Assembly: GCA_033002965.1 (NCBI GenBank)
Contig: JAURVB010014120.1
Span: forward strand, 62,001 to 126,000
Source: Piper betle
Taxonomy: Eukaryota > Streptophyta > Magnoliopsida > Piperales > Piperaceae
Length of the DNA stretch: 64,000 nt
Reading direction: 5' to 3'
In this document: positions 24,821 to 37,900 of the stretch, piece after piece
Numbering within the stretch: position 1 is the first letter of the stretch
How the letters are laid out: every line of letters begins with the position of its first letter
Program-made: the position numbers and the translations under genes
Notes under the pieces: model-generated
Seen by the model: the letters and a program-made list of their open reading frames with translations, nothing else
What the model was told of the DNA's origin: nothing
Database searches by the model: none

Positions 24821-26369
24821 ATGGATATTAGTTGGGAATATGACACACCAATTGACGCATCCAAGAAGCAAATCAACTGTAACTTTTGTAAAAAAATCAT
24901 AAGTGGAGGGGTATATTGTTTCAAGTAACATATTGCTGGAATCAAAGGAAATGTTGTTGCTTGTAAGAAAGTTCCTGAAACAGATGTACAAAAAATGAAA
25001 GATTATTTCAAAAGTGTGGAATAGGGTCATATTGTTTGAATGACTCAGACATGAAAGAGATTGAAGTTCGGGAGCAAAATAAACAAAAAGATATTGGGTG
25101 CTCTAAGTCTACTGGGAAGAGGAAGACATCTTTTATTGAAAGTGATAAGAAGAGTACATCAAAGCAAATGGGAATTTCTACGGCAATAAAAAAGAAAGCA
25201 AAAGAGCAATTGCACATAGTCATTGCTCGATTCTTCTATCACTGTGTCATTCCTTTCTATATTGTAGAGTCACATTACTTTAATAAAATGATTGATGTGG
25301 CAGGTACATAAGGTGGTCAAGGGATCAATCCTTCAAGAGTTCTTTATCAGGTAAACTTCTTACTGATGAAGTGGCTTTTATAAATGCTAGCTTAGAGGAT
25401 ATAAAAGTGTCTTGGAAGACAACAGGTTGTTCTATTATGTCTGACGGGTGGACCAATCAATATGGTAGAACTCTGATCAACTTTCTAGTTTACTACCCAA
25501 GAGGAATGTATTTCCTTGGATCAGTTGATGCTTCAGAGAAAAAAAGGATGTCATGTATTTGTTTAGTTTACTAAACAAAGTAGTAAAAGAAGTTAGGGAG
25601 GAAAACGTTGTGCAGGTCATTACTGATAATGTTTCGGCATACAAAGCTACCGAAAGGATGCTAGAACATAAGAGACCACATTTATTTTGGACTCCGTGTG
25701 AAGTCCATTGTATAAACTTGATGCTTAAAGACTTTGCAAAAATCAAGAAAGTTGGAACATGCATAATTAATGCACAAAAAGTCACAAAACTAATATACAA
25801 CCACTCATAGTTGTTGGCTCTTATGAGAAAAAAATTCACAAATGGGCATGAATTGGTAAGACCTGGGGCTACTCGATTTGCTACTCTTTTTTTATTAAGT
25901 GCAAAATTTTGGAAGAAGATAGAATTTGTGCATAAAACAATTGAGCCACTTGTTTGATTTTTGAGATTGGTGGATAGTAATGAAAGACCTTCAATGCCAT
26001 TTGTTTATGATGAAATGCAAAAGGCTATAGAAGAAATAAAAGTGGTACATGACATGAAAGTAGAACGATACAAATTATTTGTTGATATCATTACTAAGAG
26101 ATTGGCGAATCAATTTTATCATGCTCTTCATGCTGTAGCATATATGTTTAATCCTCAAACTTGTTATCGCCCTGAATCTACCATTGTATGTTCTCATTTG
26201 ACTTACGTACCTTTATAATTTTTTTAACAAATTTATATTGTTTCTATTTGGCTTGGAATAATTTTGTAGCCAAGTGAGGTATATTGTGCATTCAATGATG
26301 TCATTTGTCGTTTGGAACTCGATGAGGTAGCTCGATCTATGACATCTTTGCAGGGCAAGATACTATTAT

Positions 26370-26412
<43 letters not shown>

Positions 26413-27371
26413 TATGTATAACTAAATATGATTACTAGTTTTGTTTTAATATTTTTTAGTGGTCTAATTTTGTATATGCAAAAGGAGATTTTGGGCATTT
26501 TCTTGCAATTACCAATAGAAAAGTCTTTCATTCGGGTAAAATCCACCTTTCTCCACATTTTATTTTTATAGCAAGCTTATGAGCAAATCAATTTGTCAAA
26601 TGTAGCATCATGGTGGGAGCTACATGGTATAAGCTACCCTGAACTACAAAAGATAACTATTAGAATACTTGGTTAAATTTTATCATCATCGGGTTGTGAA
26701 CGTAATTGGAGCACTTTTGATCAAGTACATACCAAAAAGAAATCGACTTGCAAGGAAGAGAGTAAATGATCTTGTATATGTTCATTACAACATGCAGGTA
26801 AAATAAAAAGAGTTGAGATGGACGCATAAATATGATGCGATTAGTGAACATTTGAACTTAGAAGACTCATTAGATGAGTGGGTTGGAGAATGGGACAACC
26901 AATCACCATCGGTATGTTTAAACAAAGCTTACATCACATTTATGATTTTGTGTAAGAAATTTTTTAGAATTGAAATAAATAGGGTATGATTTTTTTCTAT
27001 GTAGGATGATTTCTTTGGTACCAATGTTGGCAGTAGTGATGGTGAAGATGAAGAGGACTTTGTAGCAAATCAAAGTGGCAGCACATTGAAAACTGTAATT
27101 GGATCGTGTTCTACTACATCTGATGATTTTTCTTTGCCTCTATTCCTAGTGGATTTAATGTTGATATTATTGTATCTATTGACTCACAACATAATTTGTC
27201 TTTGCCTCCTATACCAGAGGGACTTCATATGAGTGGGAGTTCTATGCCTCCTTTTACGCAGGTGCTTGTGTTGATGCGGGTGAGAGCTCTACTCTTCCCA
27301 TTGGTGATAGTGATTCAAACTCTGAAGATGCTTCAGATAATGAATTAGATGATTTAGTAATCACCATGTAA
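24821..27371 (+). pseudogene. hAT transposase remnant
   Basis: Segments in order: a BED-type zinc finger (24821–25020, CNFC spacing, then HIAG…C, with a TAA inside it at 24926–24928); a DUF659-like region (25371–25810, SWKTTGCSIMSDGWTNQ, VITDNVSAYK, WTPCEVHCINLM); a middle region (25961–26218); a hAT dimerisation segment (about 26560–26800, SSGCERNWSTFDQVH, with a stop); and an acidic tail (27000–27371, SDGEDEEDFV, DSNSEDASDNELDD). Stops at 24926, 25572, 25808 and about 25957, plus frame changes, mean no functional transposase is made. Confidence 0.8.
26377..26410. repeat. TA microsatellite in the hAT element
   Basis: An uninterrupted TA dinucleotide run within an intron-like gap between transposase segments. 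Confidence 0.8.
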
Positions 27372-30259
27372 AATTATGTTAAACCTTGATTTTGTGGACT
27401 TGTATTAATGACTTGTTGTTATCATTTGATAGAGCGCAAATGATGATATATCAAATGTTACAGTTATGAAATTGTAGTCTTGTGATGATAAATAGTGATG
27501 ATCTTTTGTACTTGTATTAAACTATAAACTTGTGTATTTGTGTTGAGAAATTATGTAATTATGTATTTTATGTATTTATGTTATGAGTTGTCAAATTTTT
27601 GTATATGACTGATTTAGACCGATTTAACTAAATCTATTCCTTACCGATTCGATCCGATTCAGTGACTCCCTCGAAAACCAATTCCGATATCTTCATCTAT
27701 GATGTGTATAACTCGTATAAGCTGCAAGAGGTATAGCTCACCTTAAATTGTTTACTAAATAATTATAAACATTATATTTAAATATAATAAAAAGTGATTT
27801 GATAAGCATGAAAAATATTAGTCAATTATTATTTTTGCCATGATTTTCCTTTCTATCACCCTTCTCTCTAATGTCTCCTTCCCCTCCTCTCTACCATCTA
27901 TTTCCTTGGACATAACAAATTCATAGAATATCACATCAAACAAAAATTCATATTAACTATAGAGAGTAACTAGCTAATAGTCCATGCAATAACTTCACAG
28001 TAGCAAATGTTAGGTCATTAGCATATTGTCGTGTATACCTGCTATTTATAATCAACACCCACATATTAGATATTTAGGATGATGATATATGTTAATTTCT
28101 CAGTCATTCAAGCCAACAAAAGAGAAATAAGCCAAGTATATAGCTAATAGCATAATGAACTAAACCTGCAACTTGATCACCAACCATCCAAGGTCTACAC
28201 TCATCCACTATTGAGAAATTAAGATATATAATCCATGCTCCTGAGGCACTAAAAGGACTTATATAGTCATGATCACCACTGTGACAATTGTTTGACATAC
28301 AAGTGAAGAATGCAAACATATGTGAGTAGGATAAAGCCATGAAAATCAAAGTTCTCTATTTAGGCCTCCAAAAATTCATTCTTTACATCAAGTTGATCTT
28401 TTTGCTTTCTTCTTTTGATGACCCATTATTTTTTTCATCAACCAAAAGTCTAGAATTGTAATTGCAAAAAAAAAGCCCCAATATGATTGGCCAACCTTGG
28501 AACCATTATGAACAAAATCTGAAATCATGAAGATGGTTATTACTGATCTAAACATATTTTTCACGTGTAAATCAGAGCTCTATAACCAATCTTCGTTAGA
28601 AATAGATGAGATTCTATTGAATCATAGATATCCATGGTATAGTTGGACATTTTGGATTTGGAACTAGTCCTTGACCATATTACATCTACTACCTACAAAG
28701 TACAAAGGCACAAACATTAGAGATCACAAGTTACATCTGAACTAAGAGCTGACCATTAAAAAAATTTCCTCCAAAACTTTGGGATGGAGTTAACCATTGA
28801 TTGGAATTACTTCTGTGGCATGAAGAGCCTACCTTACTACCAAATTATTTGCCTAAAAAAAGTACTTATATGTCTCACCCTATAATGAAAAAGAGAGAGT
28901 TTATATCAACATTGACAATTAGTTTGCAAAATGAGAACATACCTTCTATCAAAAATGAAAATTGACACACATCAAATATTTTATAATTTGTCAAGAGAAT
29001 TATTTTTAGTTTTCTTTTTTAATAACAGAAAGCTATTGCAGATTTAGAGAGACATAAAGAGTCCCTGCACTTAGGTGGCATGGCCTTGTACTGTTTTTGT
29101 AGGTACAGTCCTTCCAAATGTGTTCTTTTCCTCCATTCACATATGATGTTTCATATTTAGTCCAGAGATACACCGACAAAGAAATTACAAGACAACAAAT
29201 CATATATTAATTTGTGGTTGTTTATATATGAATATAACATGGACAAAACATAGTAAATCAATATATATAAGTGCCACTAAACCTCCTCCACTGCTTTCAT
29301 GTTCTTCAAACACAAGGCAATCAGAGGGGCCAGCTGTAGTGGCCTCCACAGCTTTCTTTGAATTTTTGAATTGCATAAACCAAAAGGCGATAGCATATAT
29401 ATAAGTTGAAACCATAACGCGCTAATTACTCAAACAAAAGTAAGAAGAAAAAGCAATGACGTCAAGATAGAATAACCTGGTAAAGCTCATAGGATGTAAG
29501 TCCCATTCCATACGCAAAAGAAATTCTGTGACTAGTTTCAAAATCTTAGATTGTAAATGCATTAAACATTTATCAAACAGTTTGCAGTGGTGTTTATCAA
29601 AAGAGGTTATCTTCTTCTAACAATATTATTATGTAACAAGAATCTTCTTCTATAATCTTGTTAAGATAAATGTCATTCGCATTAAGATTAGATTGATTCT
29701 TTCATTTCTTCAATATTTGCGATAAGAATTTAACTTGATCATCAAACACATAGAAAGGGAAGATATGAACTCAATTCTAGATTAAGTGCCAATAGATAAA
29801 ACCTCTAGTATGAAGTTCTTACCATGAACTAATTCTTGCACCAGTTGAGGAACAACAATACCAGAATGTAATACTCCTTCAATGTAAAGCAGATTGGATA
29901 AGAAGGTGGGGAACTCAGCATACCACTATGAGCATAAGGAAAAGATAAGTTAATTTATTGCATGATCTTCTTATAAGCCATAGTATGTGTTTGTCTGAAC
30001 CAAGTAATCAAACCCCTTGGTCAAGCCCATGCTTTTACAGCTAGCCATCCCCTAATAAATAGTCCACAGTGGTTCTAAGAACAAAGGGAAGAGATAAGAA
30101 GAAAAAGAAGATAAGGAGAATTGGGTGAGAATTGCATGCCCTAAACAGTGGAGGTAATTGAAGGAGAGCATAGCAGTTCGTCATTTATAAATACTAGTTG
30201 CAAGAATATGGAAAGGGGGGCTAGTCGTTGCTGGAAAAAAAAAAAAGAGAAAAAGAGGA

Positions 30260-30732
30260 TAAAAAAGAAGTAGGAAATGAAGAAGTAAGGGGAGGGGCCC
30301 CTCGCCGGAGCAACACCTCGAGCAACCTTGAAGCCCATCAAATTAGAGCTTTGAGTGCCCCCGAGACCGTAAGAACCACCACCGGCGAAGTCTACCCTGG
30401 CCGGAAAAGCAACAGAAGACCCCACTCCCTCGCCCGGAGCGATGGAGAACTTGCGAAATGCCATCTTCCCGACCTCCATCCGGCCAGCACAGATCATCTC
30501 CGACCACTTCACCGCCACCAATACACTCATCTCACCACCACCTATGAAATTCAATCGAGACCCGCTGCCGGAGAAGCCCAACCGCCAAACAATCATCGAC
30601 AATCTACCCACTAGAGAAGAACGGAGTTAAAACCAGAAACACGTCGTCAAGTTTGAAGCCACCGTCCAACTAGCCCAAGCCGCCTATGACCAATTCACCA
30701 CTTCCACTAGGTTCTCCTCAACATAGCCAACA
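30260..30732. other. Unidentified coding-like GC-rich segment, left of the LTR
   Basis: Homologous to 19580–20034. Open plus frames (30228–30614 and 30442–30630) and an open minus frame (30141–30611) overlap. The plus frame begins MENLRNAIFPTSIRPAQIIS. It is interrupted by the family 2 LTR and continues at 33219. No family recognised; it may be a gag-like or captured gene fragment in an SCPL intron. Confidence 0.35.
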
Positions 30733-33213
30733 TGTAACATCCCAAATCCGGTTCACAATCAGAAACTGAACCGGAATGTCACTGGTCACGGTTAAGTCGG
30801 TTAACCCAAACCCAACTCCTACAGATCTACTCTCGGCGTCTCGAGATAGAAGATGTCAATCGCTATACATAGATGAAAACAAAAAAATAAACCTAACATG
30901 CTACTACATGGATGACATAACAACCAGTTCATACTAAAAATAATTTTGATGAAAATCGATAAAATTCATAAGACAAGACTGACAGAGTCACCCCTAAATG
31001 TACAATTAAGGGCCACCTTGTCAAATCAACGTATATAAATATAAGATCTAAATACATTCATTTCACTATATTTTTCACATACACATTTAATTCGATCACA
31101 TGAAAACATTCTCGCCATTTGGGTCTCGACCCACATATTCATTTTATTCACATTTCATTTTTATCATTCGACTTGCACACTAATATTTGTTTCAAATCAT
31201 TATATCACTATCCATCTCTATTTACCACAATCTTCATCATAAGTATTTCATTGTTCATAATAACATAACAACACAATTAAAACAGTCAAAAGAAACATTT
31301 GGTCAGTGTATGTGTGTGCGTGCAAGAGACATTACTGCTCCTCCGTCTAGACTGACTCATCTTACTCATGCTCATCACCTACATATATTATAAAAACACG
31401 TCAGTAACGAGTATTAATGGTCAAAAAATATACCTAATATTAAACTGGCTATGAGAGCAAGCTCTCATATCAAAGAAAACATTCATATACTTCTTGTGAA
31501 CTCTTTTAAGGGAACCTATTGAGGAGCCACTCGGCTACAGACCCGGCAGCATCCTAAACTGACTGTTCTACTACTGCTGATTTTCTCATTTCATTTGCTA
31601 GTCCCTCAGGACTACTAGTATATCCTAAGCCCTCTCATTTCCTTCATAATTCTCCTGGCCTTAAGCACCAAGACTGAACACTCTCAAACAGTCGCCTTTA
31701 GTACCCTTTGAACCACAAGTTCGGATATGCACTGTACTAAACAATATCCATAAACCTCCACGTTTCTTTGGGTGTGAGGAACTAAAAACGGGAGTTATCA
31801 GTATCCCTCGAGATTGGAACAACTCACTTAGTAATCCAGAGCCCGCTTTAACTAGCACGTGCACTTGCTCATGGTACGTATAAGTCAATTTTTCCACTTC
31901 TCATCTCACTGAAAACTCGATAAAACTATGTATAGGTCTGGGAAGGGATTTACATAATAGGCTCGAAGGCTATATGTGGTGGATCTTGTTTTCAAAAACA
32001 TACTCGATGGATTTCATCCTCGAGGGTTAATAATCCGGAAAACTGGTTGATTAAATGGCCTAGGTTTAGTGGGATCAGATAATACGTCACTTAATTCGTC
32101 TTGCAACAAATAAAACAATATACAATAGAATAGAGTGTAAAATAGGAAACGAGTCCTAACGGACCTGGTAGAAACTCCAAGCATGTCCTTACGCCTAAGC
32201 GATGAACTCCTACTCCATACCTACACAACAAGACTAAATACTAATAATGGCCAGTATAATGCAAAAATGCTATACTCCTCATCAATCCATACAAGACACC
32301 ATTTATTTACATGTATTTAAATTCAAATTCTAATTCATTATTATCATCTGTTAACATGCATTTAAATTAAAATCAACACCTATTTACAATCACACCAAAA
32401 TCATAAAACAATCACATAAAATCGGATAAATTTTTATACCTAATCGTCAGTCATACGGCGATGACGACAAGGTTGTGGTCGGCTCGAGTGAGAATCGTGG
32501 GGAAGAGGGAAGGGAGAAGGGAGAAGGGAGAATAAGAATAAGGAAGTTAGGTGAGGAGGATGGTAGTGGTTGAATGGTAACAGTGTCAGAGGTGTGGAAT
32601 AAATAGATATCAGGGGAGAAAACGAGTGGTCGGTGAGAAAAATAAGTGGTCAGGGAGAAAAACGAATGGTCGGTGAGAAAAATAAATGGTCGGTGAGAAA
32701 AACAAATGGTCTGTGAGAAAAACAAATGGTGAATGAGAAAAATGAATGGTGAATGAGAAAAATGAATAATCGCCTCCTAATTAAAACTTGACTCAACTTT
32801 GACTCTAGAAAAATAATATTAACTCATAATAATTATAAAAAAAATCCTAAAAAATAGGAAAAAATCCAATAAAACATAATACACATGACATTATAAGGGC
32901 ATGCTTTATAACTAATAACCCACCCAAACTACCCGTAACGCGTCCTAATGCATTATTCGGCCTAAAAATAATTTTACGATCTAATTAAAATAAATAAAGA
33001 AAATATGATGTACTTTCATATATTCTGATAACTCATTGTGTTGTTGTCTTACTTATGTTATCATCATATACTTAGGCACATATGACTCTCATGGTTCATA
33101 ATACAAGACCGGCCTCGGCTCGGTACATGTGTTCTGAAATTGCCCGACTGAAAATAACGGTTGAACCGACCGGTTCAAACTATTAAACCCCAATTCGAAT
33201 TACGGGTTTTACA
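30733..33213 (+). mobile_element. Complete solo LTR, family 2 (2481 bp)
   Basis: Begins TGTAACATCCC and ends GGGTTTTACA, flanked by CAACA at 30728–30732 and 33214–33218. Related to but distinct from family 1: both share the ACATGTGTGCG, GGTCTGGG…GGGATTTA and ATAGGC(T/C)CGAAGGC stretches. The same insertion is seen in copies A (5' half) and C (3' part), so it predates the block duplication. Confidence 0.82.
32620..32770. repeat. Minisatellite in LTR family 2 (period about 19–20 bp)
   Basis: Seven or so copies of a GTCGGTGAGAAAAA(C/T)(G/A)AATG-like unit near the LTR 3' end. The corresponding array in copy C is at about 57335–57515. Confidence 0.75.
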
Positions 33214-33218
33214 CAACA

Positions 33219-34498
33219 AACCCCAAGTTGAGTTTAACAGCTGAAAAGACTTTCACTTGCTGGAAAACCGCCTAAAAGAGGCCCACCAGAGGAATGAGAC
33301 AGCAACAAGTGGCCAAGCGGCCAATTTCTCAAACTCCACCTGGCCGATCACCGCCACTACAGGACAATCAGGCACCTTCAAAAGGTCTCCCTTGTCGCAA
33401 GATATGAACCCAAGTCAAGTACCGCCGCAATAAGTTGCCACCGTCACTGGGAAATGACTATAGAAGCCGGCCAAAAACTGTTTCACCAAAACTTTCCAGT
33501 ATTGTCTTCGCCGTCTAGCATTGCCACTGACTGCAGGACCTTTCAATCGTGGGGCTCCCATAAGCCATTCGGTCTAGTTCAACATTTTCCTGGTTTGAAG
33601 TAGCCCGAAGTGGTACTGTTCAATCCTTTATCACTCTGAAAATAATTTGAACACCTTCTAGGCCTCAAATCGTGACTAAACTTGCTATCCCACTGTTCTT
33701 TATCACGATTCACTTCCATAGCCTATATTTGGCAATAAGTGTGCAACAAGAGAAACTTTCAAGGCATCTCAATGCAACGACAAGCTCTTTCTTCATCCAT
33801 TACCTTTGAGATTCAATTAGCCTATGAAATCCTTAATTATAAGCAAAAAGTCTTGGATAACTCTACTTTTATTAATGTGACTTTTGGTTGTAACTTTCTT
33901 AAGTGGTTTCTCATATTTATTTCTCATACAAATTTAATGAAATTTTATCTTCGTAGTGTTGAAGTAAATATTTAATAAATTTCTTTCTTAACAACTCAAC
34001 CTTTTGGAATAAGTGGTCAGATTATTTAAAATTTATATAGTATTAGACCTATAAGTTCAAAAGTTGACAACATATGTTTAAAGAAATATTAATTTATCTT
34101 ATATTGTGTCCAATGGACAATTTGCCTCGTGTTTGCCCACAAGTTAAGCCTAAAAATTTTACTTATAAGCAGTGAAGGGGAGCGTTTAAGTGAATATGTA
34201 ATGGTTCTTTTTCTTAACAATTTAAGTTATGGAATAAGTGGTAAGACTATTTAAAATTTACAATCTTCGTAAAAAAAGTGACGTAAAAAAGTCTCAAAGT
34301 GTGGACATGAGATAAATAGGCAAAAAAACTCCCTAATTAGTGTACATACCATATTGTCGCATGTAGCTCTCAAAATTTGAGAACTAGGGAAGGTAGTCTG
34401 ACATAAATATGTACAAATTTTATACACAATAAATTTAATTTGCAAATTGAATTTAAAGGGAAGGAATTAACCATGGGTAATAGAATAATATGACTCAC
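33219..34498. other. Right part of the unidentified segment, then AT-rich SCPL intron
   Basis: 33219–33760 continues the coding-like segment split by the LTR and has stops in all frames. 33760–34498 is AT-rich SCPL intron sequence, homologous to about 58500–59215 in copy C. Confidence 0.4.
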
Positions 34499-34951
34499 CC
34501 ACGTCATAGATGAAGGGAAAAAGTCCAGAGGTGCCAGGGCCACCAGTGAGCCAATCCTCTTCTGGGTTTTGTTCTGACTCCACGCGCTATACAATCAAGG
34601 ATATCGGCTATGAAAGTTCTAAACATCGAAGTTAGTAACAGCTTGCTACAACAAAATTGAATCCAGGTCTGGTTCGCCTCGGCCAACATTTCCTCGAGCT
34701 TCGGACAACAAGTTGCACATTTTGAATAGTTCAAATTGCAACTTACCAGCATAACTTGTCAGCACTACCACCCTAAGAAATTATGCACCTGATTGCAAGT
34801 GGTCAAGGTAAGTCAGCTCATCACCAACTGTTGATAGTCTCAGAAAACACCTTCCATCTGTATCACAAGTTTTCCTCTTCTTCTGCAAGTAAAATTTGGA
34901 TATTCCAATTGCACTTGCGATTACCAAATTACTCTTGACAACATCTTCTAT

Positions 34952-37900
34952 CTACAGGGACTCCTTCAGATTATTCAGGACAGGATAGATAGATGGATAC
35001 CGTTCACAGGCCTCTTCTAAGAACTTGATTCTTTGTTCTATCTCAGTAGGCAGAAGTGGAGAAATATCTGTACCATTGGCGGCAAGTGGCAACTTATGCT
35101 TGTATTTCAAAAGAGCCAGCATCATGCCCTAAATCATACCAACCAAACATCAGAAAGTTGTATCAAAAAGAACTTCTGAAGCAGATAAGTAAAACTGCAG
35201 TCAAAATCAATTTGATATTCATCAACAACTCAAATTTGACATTCAATAAACTCTGTTAAAGACTATTTGTGGTAGTGTTCCATAATAATAGACAATTGAT
35301 GAAGTTATTACTGTTTCAGAAAGTTTGCTGAAGATAAAATGCTGCTACAATCCCTACAGATCCTTCAATTTTACTGCAACTCAATACCTACCTCCTGATC
35401 TTTATCCCTGGAGTACCCTCGAATCAGAGACCTTGCTAGATTCTTCCTCAGATGAAGCTTCTCATTGGCATTAGAGTGAAATATGAATGAAGAAAGGTTG
35501 TGCAAAGCCAGCATAAAAGTCAGTGACTTGCGCACAAAAGCTTTGTTAAGACCTCCAGATATCCACGACTTTGCATATGTATCCAGTACTGCTTCAGAGT
35601 CCTGATAAAGATTGGCATGACATTAGTAGCTCAGCTATAATTTCTGTAAAAAATTGTGTGGAGTTCTACAAATAACTCATGTCCTTTATGGCATCCTTGC
35701 ACAGAAACAGTAAGTAAATAGACAAAGCACCCCTTGTTCATTAAACATAATCTCCAACTTTTAAGTCATTGTTGCACAGAAACACTAAGTCAATAGACTA
35801 GCACCCTTTGTTCATTAAGCATAATCTCCGCAGTGATTTAACCCACCAACACAAGGCAACTGAACTGAAGAGATGTTTGTTCAATATTGAATCCTAATGG
35901 TGTTTCTGATTTGAGGAAAAAAACTGTAGAAAATAACCTTATCCAAAAAGAAATAAATTATATGAAACAATATTTTGACAAGAAATTTTATTGACTACTT
36001 CAACGAAAGCCTATCAATAATGATACATTGGTTATCAATGGAGTTTCACTAGCATGGATACATGGGATTTTCATTACCCACAATTCAATCTCTTCACCTG
36101 ACTGAATGCTACCTAGTGCAAACACTGGCAAAAATCCAGCATAAAACAAGCCCAACCATGAAAAACTCGGGTACAGAATGTTACATGGTTGTACACAAAA
36201 GTTACTGGTTGTTCATGGTTGCCAAAACGAGAAGTGTAACAACCCAGCCCAAGTGTAGGGTGATAGGCCTAAGCCATTTCTTCAAATTAGGTTACTCAAG
36301 TTAAAGATTTATAGCATATCCCTATTAAAAAACTGGATCTTATCCTATTAGGTATTAGATGTGGGACTAATTTAAAGTGTTTTACAAGAAGACAACCTGC
36401 AATACGTCTAGCATGAAATTTGATGTACATATAACCATTTTAGAAAACATGCAATTAAAACTAGAGAACAAATGAACCACTTCATAAATTAACTAATAAA
36501 ATAGGAATGCAGCCTAACATGTACAATTCATGCATATGAAGGGTATTCAAGAAAGTACCTCAAGGGGCTCTAAATATCCTTTGGACGATCCTAAACATTC
36601 ATTTATAGGAGGTAGTTGTTCGAGGGCACGAGAATTTGTAAGCGCCTTCCATACAGCAAGCCGAACTGGCTCCTCAACACACCTAAGTAAATACAAAGCC
36701 ACTTGACGGCCATAGGTTACATCACCATATGACACTGCAGCAAACTGCTCGGTAAGAGTTTCAACAAAAGCTGGATAGTTTTCATGAATATCTGACTTGA
36801 ATTTGAGAGCCTCAATCTCATTACTCTCTCCACCACTTGTTTGAGCAAGAATTTCATTGTACATTTCTTGTAAAGTTATGTAAATGTTTTTAGTCATATT
36901 ATCTTCAAGCACATCCAACTTCACAATTAATGTCATAGACAAAGAATGCAATTTCCAAACAAGGGGCACATTAAGCACCAGAGAAGAACCAAGGTCAGAT
37001 TGTGTGAAGGTGGACATTGACTCAAGGCCCAACAGAAGTAGAAGTCCAGCTTTGACTACAGTAGACACATCAGCAGAGGGCTGCAAATAGTATTTTTTAA
37101 CCAGAGGATTTTTACCACTCTGAAAAACTTCATCATCACCGACTGTTGAAATTGGACTCAGAAACCAATGCAGGGGAAGAGGCAATCTTTGGTGAGCCCA
37201 TTGAACCATCATTGATGTCACATATAGGCTGCCAGCACTGTTTTCAGCAGGATCTGCATCCTCTGGAATCGTCTGAAGAGAATTATCAACTTTGGAACAT
37301 TTCTCAGAAGAATTTTGCTTCTCCGTATCAGATTTTTTCCTTTTGGAGGTCAGCCACCTTAGTTTAAAGTGATTTCTCAAGTTTTTACTGAGACAACAAA
37401 AATCATCTGCTTTGTAGCTCAATTGAAGTGGCTTCATCTTCTTGAGAACAAGAACCTTATCAATGCAAGATGTGAGACATTGCATGACAGATGGTTGGAC
37501 TAGAAAAGTTAATGCCTCCTCCACAAGAACAGTGTCACTTGGTCCACCAATCCAGGACACTGCAAGTGCAGCTTTGACCATTTCTAAAGCAAATGTAACC
37601 TCTTCAGCAACAGCAACATCTTGTTTTATAGAAGTCACTTGGAATACTCTGATCAAATCCATAACTAGCTGGGCATCCACTCTTGCAAGCAATATATGTT
37701 TTGACCAAAAACCCCCATTAAGTGCACCCCAGCCAATGCCAACTCCAGGTGCTGGACCTCCCCTTCCAAACATCTCAACATGTTGCACTTTTGACCACTC
37801 TGAGCAGACCAAGTGCATAAACATCTTTAATACATTTCTAAGTTCACCATGAAAGGACATAATTATCCCATTTTCAAGTATCACATTTTCTTGGAACAAA

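Larger units (their letters stand above)
23635..27715 (+). mobile_element. Decayed hAT-superfamily DNA transposon (BED zinc finger/DUF659 type)
   Basis: Copy A has the empty site at about 14215, which bounds the insertion. Subterminal repeats of the GAATCGG/ATCGGATCGG type occur at both ends (23645–23700 and 27610–27670, inverted). The exact ends and target duplication were not resolved. It carries transposase remnants in several frames on the plus strand. Confidence 0.75.
22846..34571 (-). pseudogene. Serine carboxypeptidase-like (SCPL) pseudogene, copy B
   Basis: Recognisable exon remnants on the minus strand, 5' to 3': 34499–34571 ([13 protein letters not shown], cut off), about 29823–29926 (FLSNLLYIEGVLHSGIVVPQ), about 29480–29550 (ISFAYGMGLTSYELYQ-like), about 28166–28280 (SGDHDYISPFSAS, RPWMVGDQVAG) and about 22846–22983 (TEYKPKETLAMFGRW). 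The catalytic Ser codon is TTA, Leu (GVLHSG, 29869–29871). The catalytic His is Tyr, and a lost base removes the C-terminal stop. Large insertions split it: a hAT transposon (~23635–27715) and a family 2 LTR (30733–33213). Exon 1 and part of exon 2 were removed by a deletion next to MINIYO. The product cannot be an active enzyme. Confidence 0.78.

Noticed and set aside
37442..37852. 136-codon plus frame within MINIYO (repeated at 63114–63524)
   Set aside because: Antisense shadow of the large MINIYO exon; conserved only because the exon is conserved.
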